From: an uncultured Pelagimonas sp.
GTDB taxonomy: Bacteria > Pseudomonadota > Alphaproteobacteria > Rhodobacterales > Rhodobacteraceae
Assembly (NCBI GenBank): GCA_947497905.1
Contig: CANMIH010000002.1
Span: forward strand, 620,001 to 684,000
Reading direction: 5' to 3'
Length of the DNA: 64,000 bases
Shown here piece by piece: positions 35,166-43,978 of the stretch. The first letter of the stretch is position 1. Every line of letters begins with the position of its first letter. Position numbers and translations under genes: made by a program. The notes beneath the pieces were generated by a model, which had not been told where the DNA came from, made no database searches, and was given only the letters and a program-made list of their open reading frames with translations.

Positions 35166-36203
35166 ATGATCGAAATTTTGCTGCTTGCTGGTCTGTCGGC
35201 CACCGCGTTTGCCTTTGTAAGCACAGGTGGTGATGATGCAGAGTCGTCGGATGATGGCTTGGATCCCGCGCCGGAAGACGCGGTAGAAGATCCTTCCTCC
35301 ACCCTTGAAGAGCCTGCCGAGACTGACCCGACCGCACGTATCGAAGGGCAAACTCAGGCAAGCTGGTCTAATGATGATTTCGAGGTTGTTGGCCCTGAGG
35401 ATCTTGCGAATGCCGATGAGCTGCATGCCAATCTGGTGGTGCGCAATGAAGAGACCGCCGACACAATAGATGTGACCGGCGCGCACAATGCGATTGTCTA
35501 TTCCGGCGAGGGGGACCAGGTCTCGGGGGGCAATGACACGACAGATGGGGCCGATTTCGTTTCAGCGTCCTCCGGCGGTGCCACGGTCACAGGGGGCGCT
35601 GGTGACAGCACGTTCCTGTCGTCTGGGGAAGGTGACACGATTGATGCGGGCGATGGCGACGATCTGGTCATCGGAGGAACGGGGAGCGCGGATCTCTCGG
35701 GGGGAGATGGTGACGACACCATCTACGCCAGCTATCCGGATTATGCTGCGCCGACGGCGACCCAGACTTATGACATGTATACCGACGACAGCGCCGATAC
35801 GATCAACGGCGGCGCCGGGGATGACGTGATTTATGCCGGTAGCGGTGACATTGTAACCGGGGGAGAGGGGAATGATTCCTTTGCTCTGTTTGGTCTCGAC
35901 AACACGGTGACCGACTTTGATGCCTCAGAAGATACCATTTCTCTACAACTTCCTTCCGTTGTTGATGGAGTTTCTGTGGTCGAGGAACTGAGCTCAACTA
36001 ACCTTTCGACTACAGATGATGGCACGACGCTTACCGTTTATTTTAAAGGTGAGGTAATGTTGAGCATTCCCTCGCAGCCGGGAATTAACATTGCTTATCA
36101 GAATGATAACAGTTGGGATGCTCAGCAATATAGCGTGGAAGATGATTTCCCAACAGAGAATGCTTCAATTGTAATCTCTTTCTTCACCAATTCCTCATCT
36201 TAA
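35166..36203 (+). CDS. Membrane-anchored acidic RTX calcium-binding protein
   Basis: 345-residue protein. An N-terminal hydrophobic segment (MIEILLLAGLSATAFAFV) is followed at once by a very acidic region (GGDDAESSDDGLDP), a layout common in roseobacter RTX proteins. Residues about 130-245 carry degenerate RTX nonapeptides such as GGDGDDTIY, GGAGDDVIYAG and GGEGNDSF, which bind calcium and are usually exported by type I secretion. The C-terminal part (about 245-345) has no motif I know. An apparent GGAGG ribosome binding site precedes the ATG. No hlyB/hlyD genes are near. It is followed after 125 bp by the glycosidase-like gene, with which it may share an operon. Confidence 0.85.
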   Translation: MIEILLLAGLSATAFAFVSTGGDDAESSDDGLDPAPEDAVEDPSSTLEEPAETDPTARIEGQTQASWSNDDFEVVGPEDLANADELHANLVVRNEETADTIDVTGAHNAIVYSGEGDQVSGGNDTTDGADFVSASSGGATVTGGAGDSTFLSSGEGDTIDAGDGDDLVIGGTGSADLSGGDGDDTIYASYPDYAAPTATQTYDMYTDDSADTINGGAGDDVIYAGSGDIVTGGEGNDSFALFGLDNTVTDFDASEDTISLQLPSVVDGVSVVEELSSTNLSTTDDGTTLTVYFKGEVMLSIPSQPGINIAYQNDNSWDAQQYSVEDDFPTENASIVISFFTNSSS

Positions 36204-36328
36204 TAAGTGTTAATTTCATAACAATCTGAAAGATCTATTAAGGCCACCAGGGTCCAAAATTAGGACTTTGTTAGTTCCCTGAGATCAATTTCGCCATTGG
36301 GTGTGGGCGTGATTGGAAGGGTGATGTC

Positions 36329-38050
36329 GTGGTGGCACTTTCCGCGCCTTTGGTAATCGGCGATGCCGTAAAAGATGACGCGTTTGGTGGGAACTTCTTG
36401 TTCTCGAAAGACGACGTTGGTGACGCGGGCTCTTATGATGAGCTTGCGAACGCTCTAGGCGTGGATGCAATCCGATATCCGGGTGGCTCCATGACGGAGT
36501 ACCAGTTTGACATGTCTGATCCAGACAGGTCGCAAGCGTTCAATCCTGAAACGGGATTGGTTGAGGATGTCGTTCCGATATCCGAGTTTATGCAATATGC
36601 TGAAACAGAAGGGAAATCTGTTACAATTGTATTGCCGACCAGGCATTTTCTGACATCGAATACTGATTCCAACGGCGACCGCTACGCAGATGTGGACGTT
36701 GTCGAACTGACGAAGTTTGTCCAGGATGTTGCCTCAGGTGTCTACGGCGACGTCACAATTGACGCCTTCGAGATCGGCAATGAATACTGGGGATCCGGCG
36801 GGATGAGCGCGGTTGAATATGGCCGCGTCGCCAGCGAAATGACCCGCTATATCGACGAGGCCATGGATGAAATCGATGGAGCGCATCCTGACGCGGCCAA
36901 TATCGATATTGTTGTGCAGACCGGCACAAACTTTATGCATTCCCGTCTGTCAGACGAATATGGGCATTTGTCCAATACCAATGACATTCTTGCGGCGCTG
37001 CAGGCGGATTATGGAATTTCATTTCCAGCAGAGTCGGTATATAGCGCAACCAATATGGATTGGACGGATGTAAATACCCGTTTGATCATGAATGAATTCT
37101 CCGACCAAGAGGCCGGGGCCGTAGATGGTATTGCAACCCATATCTATACACATGGGTTGGATGACACGAGCCAGCGTGATCACAGTCTGGTCAATATCGA
37201 AAACACCTGGCTCGAAGAAAACCCAGATCTTGATATCTACGTTACAGAGTGGAACCAGAAATCATCGCTGCCGGGGTTCGATCCCAATGAAGATTTTGGT
37301 CTCAAACAGGCCCATGAAGTTATCAACATCATGGAAGAGTTTGCAGAGCATAATGTGGATGCGGCCCATGCCTGGCCTTTGGCGCAGAATACCAACAACG
37401 CGTATAGCCCCGGGTATGACTTCGATTTCCTGACGCCGTCTGGCGCAATGTTCAAAATGATGAACGATGAGCTTCAGGGCACGCGCCTATTGGACTTCTC
37501 GGGTGACGGCGACAAAGAAACTGACGTTGATCTGGGCGGTGCGACATTGCATGCCTTTGGCAGCGAAGACAAACTTGTGCTCTATGTTGCCTCGACGTCG
37601 GACAATTCGGCGACCCATCAGGTTGACGTGAATGCGCTTTTTGCTGGTGCCGGTTCGGTGGAAGTCTCCTATCTTGGGGTGAAAGATGGTCAGGCTCCGG
37701 GGAGCCGCCTGTCTGAGGCCGAGGTCGAGCAAGCCACACAGAATGAGATCAACAACGATATTTTCCAGAATGGAGTGTTTCAGGCGGATCTGGGTCCGCA
37801 TGAAATCATGCAAATCGTTGTCGAAACACCAAACTGGACATCGGAGCTACAGGCGTTCTGGGATGGTTCTTCAGAGCCAGCACCGGGTCTGGATGATATT
37901 ATTCCGACCACCCCAAATCCAGAGCCAGAGCCCGATCCTGATGATGAAGACGCCCAAGGGTCCTTTGATGATGCTGGCGGTATGGGCGGCGGAGTTGAAA
38001 TGATCCTGCTGGGCCTGCTGCCTTTGCTGGGCCTTCTTGGTGGTTTCTGA
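36329..38050 (+). CDS. Putative glycosidase with clan-A-type active-site motifs and hydrophobic C-terminal tail
   Basis: 573 residues. The first 330 fold like a GH clan A (TIM barrel) enzyme: DAIRYPGGSMTEY near 48-58, FEIGNEYWG with the probable acid/base E152, and VTEWNQK with the probable nucleophile E307, spaced as in clan A. The C-terminal half contains a beta-rich domain, an acidic Pro/Glu/Asp linker (near 526-545) and a final hydrophobic stretch GGVEMILLGLLPLLGLLGGF that could anchor it or be a sorting signal. No Sec signal is visible. The start is a GTG at 36329 with GGAAGGG upstream; the frame is open for about 18 codons before it. Exact glycosidase family and substrate are unknown. 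Confidence 0.75.
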   Translation: MVALSAPLVIGDAVKDDAFGGNFLFSKDDVGDAGSYDELANALGVDAIRYPGGSMTEYQFDMSDPDRSQAFNPETGLVEDVVPISEFMQYAETEGKSVTIVLPTRHFLTSNTDSNGDRYADVDVVELTKFVQDVASGVYGDVTIDAFEIGNEYWGSGGMSAVEYGRVASEMTRYIDEAMDEIDGAHPDAANIDIVVQTGTNFMHSRLSDEYGHLSNTNDILAALQADYGISFPAESVYSATNMDWTDVNTRLIMNEFSDQEAGAVDGIATHIYTHGLDDTSQRDHSLVNIENTWLEENPDLDIYVTEWNQKSSLPGFDPNEDFGLKQAHEVINIMEEFAEHNVDAAHAWPLAQNTNNAYSPGYDFDFLTPSGAMFKMMNDELQGTRLLDFSGDGDKETDVDLGGATLHAFGSEDKLVLYVASTSDNSATHQVDVNALFAGAGSVEVSYLGVKDGQAPGSRLSEAEVEQATQNEINNDIFQNGVFQADLGPHEIMQIVVETPNWTSELQAFWDGSSEPAPGLDDIIPTTPNPEPEPDPDDEDAQGSFDDAGGMGGGVEMILLGLLPLLGLLGGF

Positions 38051-38260
38051 TCCTGATTTGGCCCTTTTGGCCGGATAGGAACGCGTATTATTGGCTCTGT
38101 TTCAGCTGTTTATGTAGACAACGCTGGCGAACATCTGCTTAACTTCTAGATGCGGCGCTTTTGGGTTGTGGTTGGATTGGTCATTCGTGTGTGGCGCAAG
38201 CAAGTTTGGACCCGTTTCCACCGGGAAATGCGTCTGCTCGCAGCGACGGATGGAACCATA

Positions 38261-38686
38261 ATGAACCGACTTATTATTGCGGAAGACAACAGCGATCTGG
38301 CGCGTGTCTTGGCAACAATGTCCGAACGTCTCGGCTGGTCTGTGCAAGTGACCGGGGACGGAGATGAGTTTTTGCGCGCTCTGGCGCAGGAAACCACGCC
38401 AGCTTTGGCTCTTATTGATATCAACATGCCTCAACGTGACGGGATCGATGTCATCAATGGGATTGTTGAGACCAATCGGCCGCTTCGCTTACGCTTCATG
38501 ACAGGTGGTGAAATTTCTTCAATTCTGGCGGCTCGTATGATCGCCTCTGCGCGCGGCCTCTCGGTGGGGCGCAATGTTCACAAACCTATATCGCTCGAGG
38601 ATTTGCGGAAGGTTTTGTCAGAAGAAGAAAAAGAGCTTGAAGCTCTATGTCAAACTGAGGACATCGACGCCGCCACTTCAAAGTAG
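38261..38686 (+). CDS. Stand-alone response-regulator receiver protein
   Basis: 141 residues, a receiver domain only. The acidic pocket is in AEDNSDL, the phosphoryl-accepting aspartate is D53 in LIDINMPQRDG, the switch Thr is near T81 in FMTGG, and the conserved lysine K108 is in VHKPIS. There is no DNA-binding output, so it likely works by protein contact or as a phosphate sink. It is 24 bp upstream of the hybrid histidine kinase, its probable partner. The ATG at 38261 is the natural start; the upstream frame is open but non-homologous. Confidence 0.88.
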   Translation: MNRLIIAEDNSDLARVLATMSERLGWSVQVTGDGDEFLRALAQETTPALALIDINMPQRDGIDVINGIVETNRPLRLRFMTGGEISSILAARMIASARGLSVGRNVHKPISLEDLRKVLSEEEKELEALCQTEDIDAATSK

Positions 38687-38710
38687 CCCGTGTTAAAGGA
38701 AGGGGGGGCG

Positions 38711-40291
38711 ATGGACGATCGACTTTCAGGCCAATGGCAATTTGTTTCTGGGGCACTTGGTGGTGGGGATACCACGTCCAACGAAATCCTTCTTCAGATG
38801 GCAGCGCAGGTTGCAGGTATCGGCTATTTTCTGTTCGATCTCGAAAATGAGATTGTTGAACTTTGCTCGGAAAGCCATGCCGCGATTTTTGGGCGCTCCG
38901 TAGAAGATTATCTATCCCATTCCAATGTGTTAAGCGGCGATATGCCGATGTTGCACCCAGAAGATTTTCCGGTGGTTCGACGGGCCTACGATCGGGTCAA
39001 AGAGGGTGAACAAGTTGAATTTGAATACAGATTTTACCGACCGGATGGCACAATGGGCTACATTCGCGAAGTTGTTGCGCCAGAACTGAAATCTCAGGGG
39101 GATGTCGCGCGTGCCTTGGGGAGCAGTCTCGATGTTACGCGTCTTCGCCACCAATACCTTAAGGAAGATCATGCGCTTAGGCTCGAGGCGATCGGAACTC
39201 TGACCGCCGGCGTTGCCCATGACTTCAACAACACCCTTTCGGTGATCCAAGGGAACGCGGATTTGCTATGCGAGAACCCGGATGCAGATGAGCTGACACA
39301 GTCCGTTGATGACATCCGGAGCGCTGTCGGGCGCGGCGCGGAATTGATTGAGCAGCTCCTAGCATTTAGCCGAAAAGCGCCACTTCAGCTTGAAGAGATA
39401 GATCTCAACACCGTTCTTCAGGAAATCGCAGCTTTGTTGGAGCGCACTTTGCCGGCGTTTATCGCTGTGCAGACCAGTAAGCAAAAGGACATCTGGTGCA
39501 TCGAAGCCGATAAGCTTCAGGTTCAAAATGCCATTTTGAACCTTGCCAACAACGCGCGGGATGCCATGCGCAAAGACGGTGTGCTGCAAATGCAGGTGCA
39601 CAATCGGGAGGTGACTGAGAAACATCTCGCCGAATGTGGTTTGGATCTCGATGTGGGGTCTTATGTTGTGGTGTCGCTCTCTGATACCGGCACCGGGATT
39701 GCGCCTGAAAATATCGAGCGGGTGTTTGAGCCGTTCTACACCACCAAACCTCCCGGCCTTGGAAGTGGTATGGGGCTGGCCATGGTGTTTGGTTTGATGC
39801 GTCAATTGGGCGGCGGCACACGCGTGGTGTCAAGCTTGGGGGCTGGGACGACTTTTGAGCTTTATTTCCCCGCGTCTAAGCAAGCGGGGCTTGCACCAAA
39901 GGCAACGCGCTCCGGCCGGCCCACAAAGAAAAATGCCCGTCTTTTGTTGGTTGAAGATGAAGAGCACGTACGGGAGACCTTGCGCAAGCTTTTGACCAAG
40001 CGTGGGTTTGCGGTTGAGAGTGCGTCTGATGGCGTAAAGGCCTTGGCGAAATATGCCAAAGACGGCCCCTATGATGTGGTTTTGACGGATCTTGTTATGC
40101 CGGGGGCGTTGCAAGGCACGCACCTTGCCGCCTCAATTCGGGAAATCACTCCGGATGCCCCTATCGTTTTCATGTCGGGCTATCCTCTCGAAGCTGCCAT
40201 CGGTGAGCATGACTTGAAGGCCGATGACGTGCATGTGACCAAACCGGCTGCGATCGATGATCTGGTTGCCGCTCTGGAAAGCGTTCTTTAG
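38711..40291 (+). CDS. PAS-containing hybrid sensor histidine kinase
   Basis: 526 residues, cytosolic (no membrane segments). A PAS domain near residues 30-145 includes MLHPEDFPVVRRAYD and FYRPDGTMGYIRE. The HisKA domain carries H170 in AGVAHDFNNTLSVIQGN, HATPase_c has NLANNARDAM and DTGTGIAPENIERVFEPFYT, and a C-terminal receiver has D460 in VVLTDLVMPG and K511. Hybrid kinases of this kind pass phosphate His-Asp intramolecularly and may then use the adjacent stand-alone receiver. I start at the ATG at 38711 after AAGGAAGGGGGG. The signal is unknown. Confidence 0.92.
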   Translation: MDDRLSGQWQFVSGALGGGDTTSNEILLQMAAQVAGIGYFLFDLENEIVELCSESHAAIFGRSVEDYLSHSNVLSGDMPMLHPEDFPVVRRAYDRVKEGEQVEFEYRFYRPDGTMGYIREVVAPELKSQGDVARALGSSLDVTRLRHQYLKEDHALRLEAIGTLTAGVAHDFNNTLSVIQGNADLLCENPDADELTQSVDDIRSAVGRGAELIEQLLAFSRKAPLQLEEIDLNTVLQEIAALLERTLPAFIAVQTSKQKDIWCIEADKLQVQNAILNLANNARDAMRKDGVLQMQVHNREVTEKHLAECGLDLDVGSYVVVSLSDTGTGIAPENIERVFEPFYTTKPPGLGSGMGLAMVFGLMRQLGGGTRVVSSLGAGTTFELYFPASKQAGLAPKATRSGRPTKKNARLLLVEDEEHVRETLRKLLTKRGFAVESASDGVKALAKYAKDGPYDVVLTDLVMPGALQGTHLAASIREITPDAPIVFMSGYPLEAAIGEHDLKADDVHVTKPAAIDDLVAALESVL

Positions 40292-40333
40292 ATTGGGTTG
40301 CCCTTTGCTGCGTTGAGACGTACCCCTGTCGTC

Positions 40334-41485
40334 ATGGGTACGACACAAACATTTTTCACCGGGCTTGTTGTTGCCATCGTTGGCTTTTTCAGCTCGTTTC
40401 CGATTTTTCTGCAAGGTGTAACCACGGTTGGTGCAACACCTAGTCAAGCGGCCTCGGCACTGATGGCGGGGGCAATTTCCATGGGGTTGGCTGGCATTGT
40501 TCTGAGCCTTTGGCAGAAGGCTCCTGTCAGTGTAGCCTGGTCGACACCTGGAGTGGCTTTGCTGGCGGTTTCTGCTCCGGATGCCACCGGTTTTGCGGGC
40601 GCGATTGGTGCCTTTATCTTTGCAGGCGCGCTGACTGTGATCGCGGGGTTCTGGAAACCTCTTGCGCGTCTTGCTCAATCCATACCGGCGCCGATAACAC
40701 AGGCGATGCTCGCTGGCGTCTTGCTGTCGATCTGTTTCACACCCTTTCGCGCTTTGGCAGATGCCCCTTGGGTGGCGCTGCCGATATTATTGACTTGGTT
40801 TCTGGTTAGTCGGATCTCGCGGCTTTTTGCCGTGCCTGCCGCGGTCTTGGCGACTGTAGTGTTGATTTTTGTACACAACGCCGGAGCCGTCCCGATGCCA
40901 GAGGCGGCCTTAACGTCCCCGGTCTTCACAATGCCGACGTTCACGCTGTCTGCGATTGTTGGGCTTGGTCTGCCGTTGTTTATCGTGACGATGGCAACCC
41001 AGAATATCCCGGGCATGTCTGTGCTCAACAGCAATGGATACCGACCACCTGCCGGGAAAATGTTCGCGTCAGTTGGCGCGTTTAGCATTCTGAGTGCCCC
41101 GTTTGGCTCAGCGCAGACCTGTTTGGCTGCCATCACAGCGGCTATGTGTTCGGACGAAAATGTCGACCCCGATCCTGCGCAGCGTTATTGGGCTGCGGTT
41201 TGGTCTGGGATTTTCTATTGCCTGTTTGGGATCTTTGCGGGGGCTGTGACCCATTTTGCCGCTTTGGCTCCTGACTTCGCAGTTGGGAGCCTCGCTGGGG
41301 TTGCTCTCTTTGCGGTTTTCATGAATTCCGCCAGTGTCGCCCTGAAAGATGACGCCACACGTGAGGCCGCAGGGATCACGTTTCTCATCACCGCGTCGGG
41401 GGTTACGCTGTTTGGTTTGGGAGGCGCCGTTTGGGGCCTCCTAGCGGGCTGTGCGGTCTATCTGGTCCAACGGTGGCGGGGCTGA
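40334..41485 (+). CDS. benE: BenE-type benzoate/H+ symporter-like membrane transporter
   Basis: 383-residue integral membrane protein with about 11-12 segments. It matches the benzoate transporter (BenE) family: GFFSSFPIFLQGVTTVGATPSQAASAL near the start and the signature MATQNIPGMSVLNSNGYRPPAGKM in the middle. The transported compound here may be an aromatic acid, but no benzoate genes are near. The ATG at 40334 gives the usual start; a TTG at 40298 is an alternative that would add 12 residues. The ribosome binding site is weak. It begins 42 bp after the kinase gene. Confidence 0.85.
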   Translation: MGTTQTFFTGLVVAIVGFFSSFPIFLQGVTTVGATPSQAASALMAGAISMGLAGIVLSLWQKAPVSVAWSTPGVALLAVSAPDATGFAGAIGAFIFAGALTVIAGFWKPLARLAQSIPAPITQAMLAGVLLSICFTPFRALADAPWVALPILLTWFLVSRISRLFAVPAAVLATVVLIFVHNAGAVPMPEAALTSPVFTMPTFTLSAIVGLGLPLFIVTMATQNIPGMSVLNSNGYRPPAGKMFASVGAFSILSAPFGSAQTCLAAITAAMCSDENVDPDPAQRYWAAVWSGIFYCLFGIFAGAVTHFAALAPDFAVGSLAGVALFAVFMNSASVALKDDATREAAGITFLITASGVTLFGLGGAVWGLLAGCAVYLVQRWRG

Positions 41486-41492
41486 GGTGAGG

Positions 41493-42614
41493 TTAGCCCT
41501 GCCGTTCAACAAGGACAGAGCCGACAGAATAGCCCGCACCAAATGAACAGATAACGCCGCGATCTCCCGGGGTCAGGTCATCACTGTGCTTCGAGAAGGC
41601 GATGATCGACCCGGCAGAAGAGGTGTTGGCGTAGTCCTGTAGAATATTGGGTTGCTCGCCCTGCTCAGGCACACGCCCCAAGACCTTTTTGCCGATGAAA
41701 TCATTCATGGTTTTGTTGGCCTGATGCAGCCATAGGCGTTTCAAATCAGTGGCCTGCCAGTCTTCGGACCCCATGTGCTCGAGAATGTGAGCCGAAACCA
41801 TGGGAAGCACTTCTTTGAACACCTTACGACCGTTCTGCATGAATTGCATATCGCGGCGGTCTTCCATTTGGTCGTGGTTGCGGCGCAGATATCCGTTGTT
41901 GTTGCGGATGTTGTTGGAAAACTTTGTGGCACAGCGGGTCGATTTGATATCGAACCGAGCGCCTTGCGCATCCTCACTGCGTTCAATCAGAACGGCGGTG
42001 GCAACGTCACCAAAGATAAAATGACAATCCCTGTCGCGCCACTCTAGGTGCCCGGAACAGATCTCAGGGCAGATCACCAGGGCACAGCGTACCGAGCCAG
42101 AACGCACCATGTCCGCCGCTGCCTGAATGCCAAAAGTGGCGGAGGAACAGGCGACATTCATGTCAAAGGCAAACCCTTGCGCGCCCAGGAGCTCCTGAAT
42201 CTCGATCGCAATCGCGGGATAGGCCCGTTCATGGTTGGACGCGGCGCAGATGATCAAATCAACATCTTTGCCCTCACGACCAGACATCACCATCGCCTTT
42301 TGCGCTGCATCTACACCCATCTCAGCCATGATCGCAGGCTGATCGTCACTGCGCGGGGCGAGGCGTGGGAACATCCGCGTGGGATCAAGCACCCCCTCTT
42401 TGTCCATCACAAAACGCTGTTCGATCCCCGAAGCAGAAAAGATGAAATCGGCACTGGAATGGGCCATGGCCTTTGCAGTGCCGGCCTCAATCTCAGCCGC
42501 GTGTTCGGTGTTCCAAAGATCAACATAGGCATTGAAGGCCACAACCAACTCGTCATTGGTGATGATCTGACTGGGGGTAAAGACACCGTGGCCGGTGATG
42601 GCGGGCTGATACAT
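41493..42614 (-). CDS. Beta-ketoacyl-ACP synthase III (FabH-like)
   Basis: 373-residue thiolase-fold enzyme. The catalytic triad of KAS III is visible: Cys156 in NVACSSATF, His297 in LHQANKTMN and Asn330 in NTSSAGS. KAS III condenses a short acyl-CoA with malonyl-ACP to start fatty acid or related chains. It is longer than classical FabH (about 320), with an extra N-terminal helical region and an inserted charged, Asn/Arg-rich loop near residues 234-255 (SNNIRNNNGYLRRNHDQ), so it is probably a paralogue for a specialised acyl or secondary-metabolite role rather than the housekeeping FabH. The ATG has GGAGG upstream. It follows a 2-hydroxyacid dehydrogenase on the same strand with a 75-bp gap. 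Confidence 0.88.
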   Translation of the reverse strand: MYQPAITGHGVFTPSQIITNDELVVAFNAYVDLWNTEHAAEIEAGTAKAMAHSSADFIFSASGIEQRFVMDKEGVLDPTRMFPRLAPRSDDQPAIMAEMGVDAAQKAMVMSGREGKDVDLIICAASNHERAYPAIAIEIQELLGAQGFAFDMNVACSSATFGIQAAADMVRSGSVRCALVICPEICSGHLEWRDRDCHFIFGDVATAVLIERSEDAQGARFDIKSTRCATKFSNNIRNNNGYLRRNHDQMEDRRDMQFMQNGRKVFKEVLPMVSAHILEHMGSEDWQATDLKRLWLHQANKTMNDFIGKKVLGRVPEQGEQPNILQDYANTSSAGSIIAFSKHSDDLTPGDRGVICSFGAGYSVGSVLVERQG

Positions 42615-42689
42615 GTGGGATCCTCCGGGCTTCTTACTACGAAACCCAAAGGATCGGTGAGGTCAAGGGTTACCCAAGCGGCAGCTGCG

Positions 42690-43643
42690 TCAAACCGCGT
42701 TAGGCAAAGGAGCCCCAGCGAAAAAGGCCTTGAGGTTGTCGACGGCCATAAGCCCCATTTCCTCACGCACTTCGAGCGCAGCGGTGCCCAGATGCGGCAG
42801 GAGCGTGACATTGTCGAGCTGGCGCAGAGCCTCAGGAACATGAGGTTCCTGTTCGTAGACGTCCAGACCCGCCCCGCCGATTGCTTTGTCTGTCAGGGCC
42901 TGGATGAGCGCGGCCTCGTCCACCACATCTCCACGGGCAATGTTGATCAGATGGGCATGGTTTTGCATCGCAGCCAAAACCGTCGCATTGATGATGTGAC
43001 GTGTTTCTCCGCCACCGGGTACAGCTGTGACAAGCACATCCACCTGCGCGGCTAGCTCGGTGAGATCCGTCACGTGATCAGCCGGGAAGTCGAGCTTTTT
43101 TGCGGATCGATTGAAATAGGCTACCGACATGCCAAAGCCAAAATGACACCGGCGGGCGATTGCCTGACCAATGCGCCCCATGCCGACAATGCCAACACGC
43201 TTGCCGCTCAGATGTAGGCCCAACATCTGAACCGGGTGCCAGCCCTGCCATTCGCCTGACCGGACAAGGCGTTCGCCTTCTCCTGCCCGGCGGGCCGACA
43301 TCAGCATGAGTGTCATGGCTGTGTCCGCCGTGGCGTCGGTCACGGCGCCGGGCGTGTTTGACACCGCGATCCCCGCAGATTTGGCCGCAGCGACATCAAT
43401 GTGGTTAAATCCAACGCCGAAATTGGCCAAAAGTTTGGTGCGCGGAGCGTCGACTGCGGCAAAAACCTCGGCGCTATAAAGATCACCTAAGGTTGGCAGG
43501 ATGGCGTCAAATTCGCTTAGCGAGGCTACCATTTCCTCGCGCGACATTACCGTGGTCTTATCGCGGTAGGTTACATCGAATTGCGCTTGCGCAGCAGCAA
43601 CCACGCTTTGCGGCAGGTTGCGGGTGATAAGGAGTTTCGTCAA
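42690..43643 (-). CDS. D-isomer-specific 2-hydroxyacid dehydrogenase (glyoxylate/hydroxypyruvate reductase-like)
   Basis: 317-residue NAD(P)-dependent enzyme of the D-2-hydroxyacid dehydrogenase family. Visible are the Rossmann motif [16 protein letters not shown], the catalytic Arg in [11 protein letters not shown], the Glu in [11 protein letters not shown], and the catalytic His in [12 protein letters not shown]. This composition fits glyoxylate or hydroxypyruvate reduction (GyaR/GhrB-like); the exact substrate is open. The start is a TTG at 43643, inside the csaA stop (TTGA overlap) and preceded by GGAGGG, so translation is coupled to csaA. Confidence 0.9.
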   Translation of the reverse strand: MTKLLITRNLPQSVVAAAQAQFDVTYRDKTTVMSREEMVASLSEFDAILPTLGDLYSAEVFAAVDAPRTKLLANFGVGFNHIDVAAAKSAGIAVSNTPGAVTDATADTAMTLMLMSARRAGEGERLVRSGEWQGWHPVQMLGLHLSGKRVGIVGMGRIGQAIARRCHFGFGMSVAYFNRSAKKLDFPADHVTDLTELAAQVDVLVTAVPGGGETRHIINATVLAAMQNHAHLINIARGDVVDEAALIQALTDKAIGGAGLDVYEQEPHVPEALRQLDNVTLLPHLGTAALEVREEMGLMAVDNLKAFFAGAPLPNAV

Positions 43644-43978
43644 TGCATGCGCCCTCCGTTGGGCACGGATTTGTCCGGGCGGGCCAAAACGATGGATCCG
43701 TCACTGTCCGAAAAGCCCAGAACGAGAACCTCAGAGCGCACTGGCCCGATTTGACGTGGAGGAAAATTCACAACCGCCATCACCTGTGTGCCGACAAGCG
43801 CCTCAGGGTCGTAATGCACCGTGATCTGGGCCGAGCTTTTCTTTTCACCAATCTCAGGACCGAAATCGATCCAGAGCTTGTAGGCTGGCTTGCGGGCCTC
43901 CGGAAAGGCCTCGGCTTTGACGATTGTACCGGTGCGGATGTCGACATTTAAGAAATCATCATAGCTGATATCAGCCAT
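43640..43978 (-). CDS. csaA: tRNA-binding protein CsaA
   Basis: 112-residue protein of the CsaA/tRNA-binding-domain (EMAP/Arc1p) OB fold; such proteins bind tRNA or act as export chaperones. The segment [21 protein letters not shown] and [20 protein letters not shown] are the characteristic OB-fold strands. It overlaps proC upstream by 8 bp and shares a 4-bp overlap with the following dehydrogenase, so the three form a tight operon. There is no sign of a frameshift or truncation. Confidence 0.92.
   Translation of the reverse strand: MADISYDDFLNVDIRTGTIVKAEAFPEARKPAYKLWIDFGPEIGEKKSSAQITVHYDPEALVGTQVMAVVNFPPRQIGPVRSEVLVLGFSDSDGSIVLARPDKSVPNGGRMH

Noticed and set aside
35166-38050. RTX and glycosidase-like genes as two pieces of one broken gene
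   Set aside because: The glycosidase begins with its own ribosome binding site and a natural N-terminal strand, the RTX protein has a complete C-terminal part, and stop codons lie in all frames between them.
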